A DNA stretch of 64,000 bases from Chersky-840 sp963848335 (GCA_963848335.1 CAWKDD010000002.1:124001-188000), one strand, 5' to 3'; shown: positions 26,633-38,731, counted from the stretch's first letter. Notes: generated from the letters alone by a model not told the origin. Numbers and translations: made by a program.

Positions 26633-27195
26633 GCCCGCCCGGCGGGGAGTGCGCCCCGGTGCGGCTGCGGACCACGTCCGCCCACGACACCCGCACCCTG
26701 GGTGCCGCCCTGGCGTGGGGACTCCGACCCGGAGACGTGGTGCTGCTGGCCGGGGAGCTCGGGGCGGGGAAGACGACCCTCGCCCAGGGCATCGCGGCCG
26801 GGTTGGGGGTCACGGACCACGTCACCAGCCCGACCTTCACGCTGGTGCGCTCCTACCCCGTTCCGGTGCACGCCGGCGACGGGCGGCGGGACCCGACGTC
26901 TGTCCCCCCGCGCACCTTCATCCACGCCGACCTCTACCGACTCGAGCACCTCGGTGAGGTCGTCGACCTCGCCATCGGCGAGCTGGTGGAGGACGACGCC
27001 GTGGCCGTGGTGGAGTGGGGCGACATGGCCGAGCCGGTGCTCGGCCACGACGCGCTCTCGGTGCGGGTCTCGGTCCCGGCCGAGGACGGGGACGAGGAGG
27101 AGCAGGCGCGGCGGGTGACCCTCGGCCTGACCCCGTCGTGGGCGCCGCGCCGCCAGGAGCTCGTGGGCCTGGTCTCCCCGTGGGCGACGACATGA
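26629..27195 (+). CDS. tsaE: tRNA t6A37 threonylcarbamoyltransferase ATPase TsaE
   Basis: ATPase that drives the TsaB-TsaD complex making N6-threonylcarbamoyladenosine at tRNA position 37. 188 residues. Walker A is LAGELGAGKTTLAQGIA (about residues 38-54); SPTFTLVRSYP, HADLYRLEHLGEV and VVEWGDMAEPV follow. The region between SYP and FIHADL carries about 15 extra residues (VPVHAGDGRRDPTSVPP). GTG start overlaps the glycosylase stop; the stop overlaps tsaB. Confidence 0.95.
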   Translation: MSPPGGECAPVRLRTTSAHDTRTLGAALAWGLRPGDVVLLAGELGAGKTTLAQGIAAGLGVTDHVTSPTFTLVRSYPVPVHAGDGRRDPTSVPPRTFIHADLYRLEHLGEVVDLAIGELVEDDAVAVVEWGDMAEPVLGHDALSVRVSVPAEDGDEEEQARRVTLGLTPSWAPRRQELVGLVSPWATT

Positions 27196-27914
27196 GGGTC
27201 CTGGCCGTGGAGTCGGCCACCGAGCTGGCCGGGGTGGCACTGGCCGACGAGGCCGGCGTGCTCGCCACGGTGACGGTGTCACGGGGCCGGCACCACGCCG
27301 AGTCCATTGCCCCGGCCGTGGACTTCGTGTGCCGCCGCAGCGGGGTGCGCCTGTCCGAGCTCGACGCTGTGGGCGTGGACGTGGGCCCCGGGCTCTTCAC
27401 CGGGCTCCGGGTCGGCGTCGCCACCGCCCAGGCGCTGGCGTTCGCGTTGGACAAGCCCCTCGTGGGCGTGGGCAGCCTCGAGGTCCTGGCCCACGCGGTG
27501 GCGACGTCGGGTGTGTCGCTTGACACGCTGGTGGTCCCCGTGGTCGACGCCAGACGGGGCGAGGTCTTCGTGGCCCGGCTGCGTACGACGGCCGACGGGG
27601 TCTCGTGGGAGGAGCCCGAGGCGCGTCGCGCTCCCGAAGTGCTGGCCGCCGAGCTCGCCGGCCTCGGAGAGCCCTTCGTCCTGGCCGGGGACGGCGCACG
27701 GCGTTACCGGACGATACTGGGAGCCGTGTCCGGCGCCACGCCCGTGGGAGAGACCCTCGCCTACCCCCCGCCCGGAGTGCTGGCGTGGCTGGCTCTGCGC
27801 AAGGTGTCGGCGGGCGAGTTCAACCCACCGTCCACGGTGCTGCCGCACTACCTGCGCGACGCGGAGACCCGCATCAAGTGGGAGACGCGGGCACGCGCCG
27901 GGGTGGAGCGCTGA
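27192..27914 (+). CDS. tsaB: tRNA t6A37 threonylcarbamoyltransferase complex subunit TsaB
   Basis: Non-catalytic partner that dimerises with TsaD. 240 residues with the ASKHA start MRVLAVESATELAGVAL, the HHAESIAPAVDFV segment and the conserved GVDVGPGLFTGLRVGVATAQ (about residues 60-79). The C-terminal half is variable, as in the family. ATGA overlap with tsaE upstream; rimI starts one base after the stop. Confidence 0.95.
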   Translation: MRVLAVESATELAGVALADEAGVLATVTVSRGRHHAESIAPAVDFVCRRSGVRLSELDAVGVDVGPGLFTGLRVGVATAQALAFALDKPLVGVGSLEVLAHAVATSGVSLDTLVVPVVDARRGEVFVARLRTTADGVSWEEPEARRAPEVLAAELAGLGEPFVLAGDGARRYRTILGAVSGATPVGETLAYPPPGVLAWLALRKVSAGEFNPPSTVLPHYLRDAETRIKWETRARAGVER

Positions 27915-28498
27915 GTGCCCCCGGCGTGGGACGGCCAGAGCTTCTCCCCTGACGACAGCGACGACGCGGCGGGGGCGAGGCCCGAGCGCGTGGCGGGCGC
28001 GGTGCGGATCGTGCCACTGCGCCGCCGGCACCTGCGCCACGTGATCCAGATCGAGGAGGCCAATTACCCGAGGCCGTGGTCGTCGACGGTGTTCCTGTCC
28101 GAGATGGCGCAACGCCGGTCCCGGCGCTACACCGTGGCCACCATCGGACCGCTCGTGGTCGGCTACTGCGGCCTGATGGTGGTGGAGGAGGACGGGCACA
28201 TCACCACGCTCACCGTGGACACGGCGTGGCACCGTCGCAGCATCGGGACGGTCCTCCTCCTCGATCAGGCGCGCGCCGCCTCCACCCTCGGGGCCCGGCA
28301 CCTGACCCTGGAGGTCAGGACGTCGAACAGCGCCGCCCAGGCGCTGTACCGGCGCTTCGGCTTCGCCCCGGTCGGGGTCCGGCGCAACTACTACCCCGAG
28401 ACGGGGGAGGACGCCATCGTCATGTGGGCGCACGACATCGACACGGCCGCGTACACCCAACGGCTGGCCGAGATCGAGGAACACCTGCGGACCGATCC

Positions 28499-28502
<4 letters not shown>
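27915..28502 (+). CDS. rimI: Ribosomal protein S18-alanine N-acetyltransferase-like GNAT protein
   Basis: GNAT-fold acetyltransferase, by family and context the RimI type that acetylates N-terminal alanine of S18. 195 residues. About 35 extra acidic residues precede the domain (GQSFSPDDSDDAAGARPERV), which starts VRIVPLRRRHLRHVIQIEEA. The acetyl-CoA loop is VDTAWHRRSIGTVLLLDQAR and the end LYRRFGFAPVGVRRNYYPET is typical of RimI. It lies between tsaB and tsaD, the usual place. Confidence 0.92.
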
Positions 28503-29515
<1,013 letters not shown>

Positions 29516-29569
29516 GCCGGCACCGGGCCCGACACCGGGCCGCCCGACACCGGGCCGCTGCAGTCGCGG

Positions 29570-29598
29570 TTGCCCGGGTCCCCCGCGCCCGCTATCGT
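29570..29598 (+). promoter_or_regulatory. groES-groEL promoter
   Basis: TTGCCC (29570-29575), 17-base spacer, TATCGT (29593-29598). The last T is also the first base of the CIRCE operator, so repressor binding would cover the transcription start. Confidence 0.75.
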
Positions 29599-29624
29599 TA
29601 GCACTCGCAAGGTTCGAGTGCTAA
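29598..29624 (+). promoter_or_regulatory. CIRCE operator (HrcA binding site)
   Basis: TTAGCACTC, nine-base spacer, GAGTGCTAA: a perfect match to the CIRCE consensus, 25 bases before groES. It predicts HrcA repression released by heat. hrcA itself is not in the window. Confidence 0.95.
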
Positions 29625-29648
29625 GTGCCTACAGGAGGCTCACCTGCC

Positions 29649-29945
29649 ATGAAGCTCCACCCCCTCGAGGACCGGATCGTTGTCCGCCCAGGCGAGTCGG
29701 AAGAGACCACCGCCTCCGGGCTCGTGATCCCCGACACCGCCAAGGAGAAGCCCCAGCAAGGTGAGGTGATCGCCGTCGGCCCCGGCCGTCGTGCCGACAA
29801 CACCGGCGACCTCGTGCCTGTGGACGTCGCCGCCGGTGACACCGTCGTCTACTCCAAGTACGGCGGCACCGAGATCACCTTCGAAGGCGAGGACCTGCTC
29901 ATCCTCTCCAGCCGTGACGTGCTCGCCAAGATCAGCAAGAAGTAG
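29649..29945 (+). CDS. groS: Co-chaperonin GroES
   Basis: The heptameric lid of the GroEL chamber. 98 residues: MKLHPLEDRIVVRPGESEET, the mobile loop SGLVIPDTAKEKPQQGEV, AAGDTVVYSKYGGTEI and the end ILSSRDVLAKISKK. AGGAGG lies upstream of the ATG. It is the first gene of the CIRCE-controlled unit and groL follows after 12 bases. Confidence 0.98.
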   Translation: MKLHPLEDRIVVRPGESEETTASGLVIPDTAKEKPQQGEVIAVGPGRRADNTGDLVPVDVAAGDTVVYSKYGGTEITFEGEDLLILSSRDVLAKISKK

Positions 29946-29957
29946 GGCGACGGCGCC

Positions 29958-31616
<1,659 letters not shown>

Positions 31617-31654
31617 TCGGAACCGTCGCCGGTGATCGGCGGCAGGGTTTCCCC

Positions 31655-31684
31655 AGACGGCCGGGCCTCGTGGCCCGGCCGTCT
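31655..31684 (+). terminator. groESL terminator
   Basis: A perfect 13-bp stem (31655-31667 with 31672-31684) around a TCGT loop, 38 bases after the groL stop, with gtcgtctgt beyond. The strongest hairpin seen in the window. Confidence 0.8.
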
Positions 31685-31704
31685 GTCGTCTGTGACCGCG
31701 CCGG

Positions 31705-31710
31705 TAGCGT
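31705..31710 (+). promoter_or_regulatory. -10 box of the Nudix gene, leaderless layout
   Basis: TAGCGT with eight bases to ATG 31719 and no ribosome binding site. It lies beyond the groL terminator, which rules out the longer in-frame start at 31632. Confidence 0.55.
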
Positions 31711-31718
31711 GCAGCCCG

Positions 31719-32522
31719 ATGCCGGAGACCGCCGACACCGTCCCTGACGGGGAGCCTCGGGAGGACCGGGCGCAGGGCACCTCCCCCGGCTTCCCCGAGG
31801 GCCTGCCGCCCTCGGGGCGCCAGGTGATCCCCCGTCCGCCCCGGGCCTATGCGGGCGCCCCGGCCCCCTGGGCCACCTTGGCGGCGGAGCGACGCAGGGG
31901 CCTCGGGCTGGGGGTGGTGCGCCCGGCGGTCGAGGCCCACCATCGCGGTCTCGTGGCCGAGGAGCGGGTGACCTTCGACGGGTTCCCCGACCCCGGGGCC
32001 CCCTCGGCCGTGCTCGTGCCGCTGTTCGAGCGCGACGGCGAGACCAGGGTCGTCCTGACCCGCCGGGCGGCGCACCTGCGCACCCACACCGGGGAGGTGA
32101 GCTTCCCCGGGGGCCGCCTCCACGCCGGCGAGAGCCCCGAGGCGGGAGCCCTGCGGGAGTCCGCCGAGGAGGTCGGGCTCGACCCCGATCAGGTGGAGGT
32201 GGTGGGACGGCTCACGCCGCTGTCCACCTTCTCCTCCCGCGCCACCATCACCCCGGTCGTCGGAGTTCTTCCCGGCGCCCCCCGGCTCACGGCCAACCCC
32301 CACGAGGTGGAGCACGTCTTCGACGTGTCCCTCGCCGAGCTGGCCGTTGACGGCGTGTTCCGTGAGGAGCGCTGGGTCGTGCCCGGGCGTCGGATGCTGC
32401 CCGCCGCGTCCGGCGTGGACGGCTCGTTCCCGGTGTGGTTCTTCGAGCTGCCCCATGACACCGTGTGGGGGGCCACCGCCCGCATGCTGGTCGAGCTGCT
32501 CCGGCTCGTCCTCGACGTCTGA
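31719..32522 (+). CDS. Nudix hydrolase, CoA pyrophosphatase-like
   Basis: 267 residues. The motif LTRRAAHLRTHTGEVSFPGG directly before the Nudix box is that of the NudL/CoA pyrophosphohydrolase branch, and the box itself follows as GRLHAGESPEAGALRES then AEEVGL (about residues 127-149). Such enzymes cleave CoA or related diphosphates to limit damaged cofactor. The first 75 residues are Pro/Gly-rich and not conserved. ATG 31719 is chosen because a leaderless-type -10 box lies just upstream. Single-gene transcript between groL and guaB3. Confidence 0.9.
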   Translation: MPETADTVPDGEPREDRAQGTSPGFPEGLPPSGRQVIPRPPRAYAGAPAPWATLAAERRRGLGLGVVRPAVEAHHRGLVAEERVTFDGFPDPGAPSAVLVPLFERDGETRVVLTRRAAHLRTHTGEVSFPGGRLHAGESPEAGALRESAEEVGLDPDQVEVVGRLTPLSTFSSRATITPVVGVLPGAPRLTANPHEVEHVFDVSLAELAVDGVFREERWVVPGRRMLPAASGVDGSFPVWFFELPHDTVWGATARMLVELLRLVLDV

Positions 32523-32629
32523 TCCCGGATCCGACCCCTCGCGACCTGGCCGTTCACGGTGCCGCCGGGGCCTCGCGCGCGCTGGTGTCGCCACACCCCG
32601 TGCGGCGCGGGGCCCAGGGTGGCGGACGG

Positions 32630-32635
32630 TATCGT
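32630..32635 (+). promoter_or_regulatory. Candidate -10 box of guaB3-guaA
   Basis: TATCGT, preceded by no clear -35. It gives a leader of about 50 bases that carries the AGGAGG ribosome binding site of guaB3 at 32679-32684. Confidence 0.45.
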
Positions 32636-32691
32636 GGAGGAACGCCGCGGGCGAAGGCGGGTGCGACGACCGACGTGCAGGAGGCGGCCAG

Positions 32692-33855
32692 GTGGCTGAG
32701 ATCGAGATCGGCATCTACAAGTCAGGGCGCCGTGCCTACGGCTTCGACGACATCGCCATCGTGCCCAGCCGCCGCACGCGCGACCCCGAGGACGTGGACA
32801 TCTCGTGGGAGATCGACGCCTTTCGCTTCGACCTGCCGCTGATGGCGGCGGCCATGGACGGGGTCGTGAGCCCGAGGACGGCCATCGACGTCGGCCGCCT
32901 GGGGGGCCTGGCCGTGCTCAATCTCGAAGGGTTGTGGACCCGCTACGAGGACCCCGAGCCCTTGCTCGAGGAGATCTCCAGGATCGACGACGACAAGGCC
33001 ACCGCCCGCATGCAGCAGATGTACCTCGAGCCCATCAAGCCCGAGCTGGTCACCGAGCGGATCCGTGAGATCAAGTCGGCCGGAGTGGTGTCGTGCGCGT
33101 CGGTCACGCCCCAACGCACCACGGAGATGGCACCGGCGATCCTCGCCGGCGAGCTCGACATGCTCGTCATCCAGGGGACGGTGGTCTCCGCCGAGCACGT
33201 GTCGAAGACGGTCGAGCCGCTCAACCTGAAGAAGTTCATCCGGGCCTTCGACCTGCCCGTGATCGTGGGCGGCTGTGCCTCGTACCAGGCCGCCCTGCAC
33301 CTCATGCGCACCGGGGCCGTCGGTGTGCTCGTCGGGGTCGGTCCCGGCAATGCCTGCACCACACGGGGCGTGCTGGGCCTGGGTGTGCCCCAGGCCACCG
33401 CCATCGCGGACGTGGCCGGGGCGCGCATGCGGCATCTCGACGAGACCGGCGTCTACGTCCATGTCATCGCCGATGGCGGCATGAGCCGGGGCGGTGACAT
33501 CGCCAAGGCCATCGCGTGCGGAGCCGACGCCGTGATGCTCGGCTCGCCGCTGTCCTCGGCGGAGGAGGCGCCGTGCCGGGGATTCCACTGGGGCATGGCC
33601 ACGTTCCATCCCACCCTCCCCCGGGGGGCGCGCGTCAGGACCACCGTGCGGGGCACGCTGTCGGAGATCCTCCTGGGTCCCGCCCACGAGAACGACGGGC
33701 GCATGAACCTCTTCGGCGCACTGCGCACCGCCATGGCCACCTGCGGCTACGAGTCGGTGAAGGAGTTCCAGAAGGCGGAGGTGATGGTGGCACCCGCCCT
33801 CCAGACCGAGGGCAAGGCACTCCAGCGCTCCCAGGGAGTGGGGATGGGGCACTGA
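32692..33855 (+). CDS. guaB3: GuaB3 family IMP dehydrogenase-related protein
   Basis: Actinobacterial paralogue of IMP dehydrogenase; the typical enzyme oxidises IMP to XMP for GMP synthesis. 387 residues, without CBS domains. It starts AEIEIGIYKSGRRAYGFDDI, has MAAAMDGVVSPRTAIDVGRL, and the catalytic loop GVGPGNACTTRGVLG contains the nucleophilic Cys expected of IMPDH. The later block IADGGMSRGGDIAKAIACGA is the phosphate site. GTG 32692 has AGGAGG seven bases upstream; the longer in-frame opening is unsupported. It precedes guaA, so guanine synthesis is the likely context; the substrate of GuaB3 proteins varies. Confidence 0.93.
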   Translation: MAEIEIGIYKSGRRAYGFDDIAIVPSRRTRDPEDVDISWEIDAFRFDLPLMAAAMDGVVSPRTAIDVGRLGGLAVLNLEGLWTRYEDPEPLLEEISRIDDDKATARMQQMYLEPIKPELVTERIREIKSAGVVSCASVTPQRTTEMAPAILAGELDMLVIQGTVVSAEHVSKTVEPLNLKKFIRAFDLPVIVGGCASYQAALHLMRTGAVGVLVGVGPGNACTTRGVLGLGVPQATAIADVAGARMRHLDETGVYVHVIADGGMSRGGDIAKAIACGADAVMLGSPLSSAEEAPCRGFHWGMATFHPTLPRGARVRTTVRGTLSEILLGPAHENDGRMNLFGALRTAMATCGYESVKEFQKAEVMVAPALQTEGKALQRSQGVGMGH

Positions 33856-33907
33856 GCGCGCCCCAGTCCTCGTCCTCGTCCTCGCCCGCCCCGCCCCCGT
33901 CCACGCC

Positions 33908-35452
33908 GTGACCGACACCCCCGACACCGTTCTCGTCGTCGACTTCGGCGCCCAGTACGCCCAGTTGATCGCCCGCCGGGTGCGCGAGGCGCGCGTCTAC
34001 TCGGAGATCGTCCGCTTCGACACCCCCGCCACGGAGCTGCTGGCGCGCCGGCCCAAGGGCATCATCTTGTCGGGAGGGCCCAAGTCCGTGTACGCCGACT
34101 GGGCCCCGGCCGTCGACCCCGCGCTGTACGAGGCCGGGGTGCCCATCCTCGGCATCTGCTACGGCGCCCAGCTGCTCACCCAACAGCTCGGCGGCGTCGT
34201 GTCGCGCACCGGGCGCGGCGAGTACGGGCGCACCGCGCTCACCCGCTCCGCCACCTCCCCCCTCTTCGCCGACTGGCCCCCCCAGGGACCCGCCGACGTG
34301 TGGATGAGCCACGCCGACTCGATCACGCAGGTGCCCCCCGGCTTCGTGGCCAACGGATCGACGCCCGAAGCGCCCGTGGCCGTGCTCAGCGACGCCGAAC
34401 GACAGATCTACGGGGTGCAATTCCATCCCGAGGTCGTCCATACCGAGCGGGGCCAGGAGCTGCTCGAGCGGTTCCTCTTCGACGTGTGCGGAGCCCGCCC
34501 CCTGTGGACCCACACCAACATCATCGAGTCGGCGCTGCAGGCGGTACGGGCCCAGGTGTCGGATTCCCACGTGCTGTGCGCCCTGTCGGGTGGTGTCGAC
34601 TCGGCGGTCGCGGCCGCCCTGGTGCACAGGGCCATCGGTGACCAGCTCACCTGTGTGTTCGTCGACACCGGTCTCATGCGCACCGGCGAGGCCGAGCAGG
34701 TCGAAGAGACGTTCCGCCGTCAGTTCCACATGGACCTGGTCCACGTCAAGGCGGCCGACCGGTTCTTCGGAGTCCTCCGGGGCGTGACCGACCCCGAGGC
34801 CAAGCGCAAGGCCATCGGCGAGACGTTCATCCGCGTCTTCGAAGAGGTGGCGGCCGACGTGAAAGACGCCCGCTTCCTCGTCCAGGGCACGCTCTACCCC
34901 GACATCATCGAGTCCGGCACCGGGGACGCCGCCACCATCAAGTCGCACCACAACGTGGGTGGTCTGCCCCAGGACATGGCGTTCGCGCTGGTGGAGCCGT
35001 TGCGCCTGCTGTTCAAGGACGAGGTGCGCGCCGTGGGAGAGGAGCTCGGGCTGCCCGAGGAGATCGTGTGGCGCCAGCCCTTCCCCGGCCCCGGCCTGGC
35101 GGTCCGCATCATCGGCGAGGTGACGCCCGAGCGCGCCGGGATCCTGCGCGCCGCGGACGCCATCGTCATCGAGGAGGTGCGACGCGCCGGTCTGTACCGA
35201 AAGCTGTGGCAGAGCTTCGCGGTGCTCCCCGCCGTGCGCACCGTGGGGGTGATGGGGGACGAGCGCACCTACGCCTACCCCGTGGTCATCCGCGCCGTCA
35301 CCTCCGACGACGCCATGACCGCGGACTGGGCCCGGCTGCCCTACGAGCTGCTCGAGCGCCTGTCGTCGCGCATCATCAACGAGGTGGACGGCGTCAACAG
35401 GGTGGCCCTCGACATCACGTCGAAGCCGCCCGGCACCATTGAATGGGAGTGA
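33908..35452 (+). CDS. guaA: GMP synthase (glutamine-hydrolysing)
   Basis: Aminates XMP to GMP. 514 residues. The class I glutaminase domain (1-200) has Cys84 in LGICYGAQL and VQFHPEVVHTERG for the His-Glu pair. The ATP-pyrophosphatase domain has the PP-loop CALSGGVDSAVAAALVH near residue 225, and the C-terminal dimer domain ends KPPGTIEWE. GTG 33908 has no ribosome binding site; the 52-base gap after guaB3 is almost all pyrimidine with a triple TCCTCG run. Confidence 0.97.
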   Translation: MTDTPDTVLVVDFGAQYAQLIARRVREARVYSEIVRFDTPATELLARRPKGIILSGGPKSVYADWAPAVDPALYEAGVPILGICYGAQLLTQQLGGVVSRTGRGEYGRTALTRSATSPLFADWPPQGPADVWMSHADSITQVPPGFVANGSTPEAPVAVLSDAERQIYGVQFHPEVVHTERGQELLERFLFDVCGARPLWTHTNIIESALQAVRAQVSDSHVLCALSGGVDSAVAAALVHRAIGDQLTCVFVDTGLMRTGEAEQVEETFRRQFHMDLVHVKAADRFFGVLRGVTDPEAKRKAIGETFIRVFEEVAADVKDARFLVQGTLYPDIIESGTGDAATIKSHHNVGGLPQDMAFALVEPLRLLFKDEVRAVGEELGLPEEIVWRQPFPGPGLAVRIIGEVTPERAGILRAADAIVIEEVRRAGLYRKLWQSFAVLPAVRTVGVMGDERTYAYPVVIRAVTSDDAMTADWARLPYELLERLSSRIINEVDGVNRVALDITSKPPGTIEWE

Positions 35453-37834
35453 GCGTGTCCGGCGTGCCCCGGCCCCGGCTCGGTTCCTTCGACGACGTCG
35501 ACGAGTTCGAAGGGTTCGAGACCCCGCCGACCGGGGCACCCGGCGCCGAGGCCCCGGCCCGCCCGGCGCGCCGGGCCCGGTGGACCGACGACCTGCCCGC
35601 GCCCGACGCGCTCGTCGAGGGGCTCAACGGCCCCCAACGGCGCGCCGTGGTCCACCGCGGCACCCCGTTGCTGGTGGTGGCGGGGGCGGGATCGGGCAAG
35701 ACGCGCGTGCTCACCCACCGGGTGGCGCACCTCATCGCCACCGGGGACGCCACGCCGTGGGAGATCCTGGCCATCACCTTCACCAACAAGGCCGCCGACG
35801 AGATGCGGACGCGCCTCGTGGGCCTCATCGGCCCGGTGGCGCAACGCATGTGGGTGTCGACGTTCCACGCCGCCTGCGTCCGGATCCTGCGCGCCCATGC
35901 GGACCGGCTGGGGTACCGCAAGTCCTTCACCATCTACGACGACGCCGACTCGCGCCGTCTGGTCGAGCACATCCTCAGGGACCTCAACATCGACGCCAAG
36001 AAGCTGCCGGCCCGGTCCGTGCAGGCTGCCATCTCCGGGGCCAAGGCAGAGCTCGCTTCGGGCGACGCCTACGCGCAGGCGGCGCGATCGGTGTTCGAGC
36101 GGCGCATCGCCGAGGTCTACCAGGAATACGAGCGCCGGCTGCTGGCGGCCTCGGCCATGGACTTCGACGACCTGCTGTTGCTCACCGTCCGCCTGTTCCA
36201 GACGGCGCCCGACGTTCTGGACGGTTATCGCACGCGCTTCAAGCACGTGCTCGTGGACGAGTTCCAGGACACCAACCGGGCTCAGAACGAGATCGTGCTC
36301 ATGCTGGCGGCCGAGCACCACAACGTGTGCGTGGTGGGCGACAGCGACCAGTCGATCTTCGGATGGCGCGGCGCGGACATCCGCAACATCTTCGAATTCG
36401 AGGAGGCCTTCCCCGACGCGGCGGTCATCCCCCTCGAACAGAATTACCGCTCGACCAAGACCATCCTCGACGCCGCCAACGCCGTCATCGCCAACAACAC
36501 CACCCGCTTGCCCAAGGAGCTGTGGACCGAGGGGGAAGAGGGCGGCCCCATCGTCCGCTACCGGGCCGAGGACGAGTACGACGAGGCGGCCTGGGTGACG
36601 ACCGAGATCGGGCGCCTGGCCGAGTTCGAGGGCATCGACTACGGCGACGTCGCTGTCTTCTACCGCACCAACGCACAGAGCAGGGCGCTCGAGGAGGAGC
36701 TCGTGCGCGCCGCCATCCCCTACAAGGTGGTGGGGGGCACCCGCTTCTACGACCGTCGCGAGGTGAAGGACCTACTCGCCTATGTGCGCCTGCTCGGGAA
36801 CCCCTCTGACGAGGTGTCGGCCCGGCGCGTCGTGAACGTGCCGCGCCGGGGAGTGGGCGACGCCTCGGTGGACCGCCTGGCGGCCTGGGCGCGCGCCAAC
36901 GGCCGTTCCTTCGTCGACGCCCTCGAGCATGCCGGAGAGGCGGGGGTGACCGGCAAGGCGCTGCGGGGTAGCGCTGAGCTGCACGGGCTCCTGGTGCAGC
37001 TGCGCCACATGGCCGAAGCCGGCGCGAGCCCCGGTGCCGTGGTGGAGACGGTGGCCGAGCGCACCGGGTACCGCGCCGCGCTGGAGGCGGAGGACACCCT
37101 CGAGGCCCACGGCCGGCTCGAGAACATCGCCGAGCTCGCCGGAGCGGCGGGCGAGTACGACAGCCTCGACGAATTCCTGGAGTCGGTGGCCCTGGTGTCC
37201 GACAGCGACGAGCTCGACGCCGGGGATCGACGCGTGTCGCTCATGACGCTGCACACCGCCAAGGGCCTGGAGTTCCCCGCCGTTTTCCTGGTGGGCCTCG
37301 AAGACGGCGTGTTCCCCCATCTGCGCGCCCTCGAGGACCCCCTGCAACTCGAGGAGGAACGGCGCTTGTGCTACGTGGGGATCACGCGGGCCCGGCGCCA
37401 GCTGTACCTGACCCACGCCTGGAGCCGGACGTTGTGGGGATCCACGAGCCACGCCATCCCCAGCCGGTTCCTGGCCGAGCTCCCCCCCGACCTCGTGCGC
37501 GACGTGGGCTCGTCGTGGGGCAAGCGCCCCGACCCGCTGCGGGCGTTGTCGTGGTCGCGCCGGCGCGCCGGCATGGCCCGCCCCGGCTCCACCGAGGATT
37601 GGGACGGGATCGACGAACCGGCCGCCCACGCCGAGGCCGCCGCCGATACATGGGCGCAGGACTTCTTCGACCCCGACCCATGGGGCGACTCCCAGCCGGA
37701 CCCCCCGGCCCGATCGACGGCACCGGCTCGCCGGCCGGCGGCAGGTTCGGGAACGTCGGGAACCGCGCGCCTCGGGGCGCAAGAGCCGGCTCCCCAAGAT
37801 GGCCGAGTGGCGCGACGGCACGGGCCCGAGGTGA
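35449..37834 (+). CDS. pcrA: UvrD/PcrA-type DNA helicase, probable frameshift near the C-terminus
   Basis: SF1 3'-5' helicase for repair and replication restart. About 795 residues. After a 55-residue acidic N-terminus come Walker A AGAGSGKTRVLTHRVAH, ITFTNKAADEMRTRL, the DEFQDTNRAQNE box, GDSDQSIFGWRGADI, LEQNYRSTKTIL, LHTAKGLEFPAVFLVGLEDG and CYVGITRARRQLYL. The written frame runs on into a methyltransferase (35443-38625), but one frame over, GRKSRLPKMAEWRDGTGPR ends in a TGA at 37832-37834 that overlaps a GTG in the GTGA style used here. So an extra base near 37690-37780 probably hides the stop. The start may be ATG 35443, GTG 35449 (overlaps the guaA stop) or GTG 35455. Confidence 0.88.
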
Positions 37835-38625
37835 CGCCGGACACAGGCGGACCCCGAGACGACCTGGCGTCGAAGCACCGCGACTGGGACGCCACCACCT
37901 ACGACCGCATCTCCGATCCCATGACCCGCTGGGGCGCGGCGGTCCTGGGCCGTCTGCAGCTGGACGGGGCCGAGACCGTCCTCGACGCCGGGGCCGGGAG
38001 CGGCCGCGTCACCGAGATGCTGCTCGAGCGCCTGCCCCAGGGACGGGTGGTCGCCTTCGACGCGGCACCGTCGATGCTGGCCGAGGCCCGTCGCCGTCTG
38101 GCGCGCTTCACGGCGAGGGTGCGCTTCGTCGAGGCCGACCTCCTGGCGCTCTCGCCCGCCTCGCTCGGGGAGGACTGCCCTGTGGACGCGGTGTTGTCCA
38201 CGGCCACGTTCCACTGGGTCCTCGACCACGACCGCCTCTTCGCCAACCTCGCCGCGGTGATGAGCCCCGGGGCGCCGCTCGAGGCCCAGTGCGGCGCGGC
38301 GGGCAACATCGCCGGCCTGCTCGAGGCGGTGCGGTCGACGGGGACCGAACGATCGGGGCGGTGGCTCTACGCCACACCCGACGAGACGCGCGCCAGGCTG
38401 GAGCGAGCGGGTTTCGACCACGTCGAGGTGTGGACGCACCCCGAGCCCACCCGCCTGGAACGGGGCCACGAGCTCGAGACCTACCTGGAGACGGTGTGCC
38501 TGCGCACCCACGTGGAGGGGATGTCGCCCCCGCAGCGGGCCGAGTTCCTGGGGAAGGTGGCCGCGGCGATGGGCGAGTCCGTCATCGACTACGTGCGCCT
38601 CAACATCTCCGCCCGCCGCGGCTGA
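37831..38625 (+). CDS. SAM-dependent methyltransferase, trans-aconitate methyltransferase-like
   Basis: 264 residues from GTG 37831. DLASKHRDWDATTYDRISDP starts the domain; the SAM-binding motif I is VLDAGAGSGRVTEMLLERLP (about residues 51-70), followed by VVAFDAAPSMLAEARRRL and the FHWVLDHDRLFANLAAVM region seen in Tam-like enzymes. The C-terminal LETYLETVCLRTHVEGM also fits that family. It is in frame with the helicase as written, but the GTGA start context and the large linker argue for a separate, coupled gene. The substrate is not known. Confidence 0.82.
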   Translation: MTPDTGGPRDDLASKHRDWDATTYDRISDPMTRWGAAVLGRLQLDGAETVLDAGAGSGRVTEMLLERLPQGRVVAFDAAPSMLAEARRRLARFTARVRFVEADLLALSPASLGEDCPVDAVLSTATFHWVLDHDRLFANLAAVMSPGAPLEAQCGAAGNIAGLLEAVRSTGTERSGRWLYATPDETRARLERAGFDHVEVWTHPEPTRLERGHELETYLETVCLRTHVEGMSPPQRAEFLGKVAAAMGESVIDYVRLNISARRG

Positions 38626-38635
38626 GCGCCGGGCC

Positions 38636-38686
38636 CGCCCGCCGGCGCCGCCCCCTCGGGGCGCCCGCCGGCGCCGCCCCCTCGGG
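38636..38686 (+). repeat. Tandem 25-base GC repeat
   Basis: Two perfect 25-base copies (38636-38660 and 38662-38686), one base apart, in the gap between the methyltransferase and the B12-binding protein. Each holds GCCGGCGCC palindromes, so the tract can fold and may end transcription. Confidence 0.85.
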
Positions 38687-38731
38687 CGCCCGGCCCGGGC
38701 CCCGTCTGGCGCCGCGTCAGGCAGTGGTGCC

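Noticed and set aside
31632..31718. Longer N-terminus of the Nudix protein from GTG 31632
   Set aside because: This stretch contains the groL terminator hairpin.
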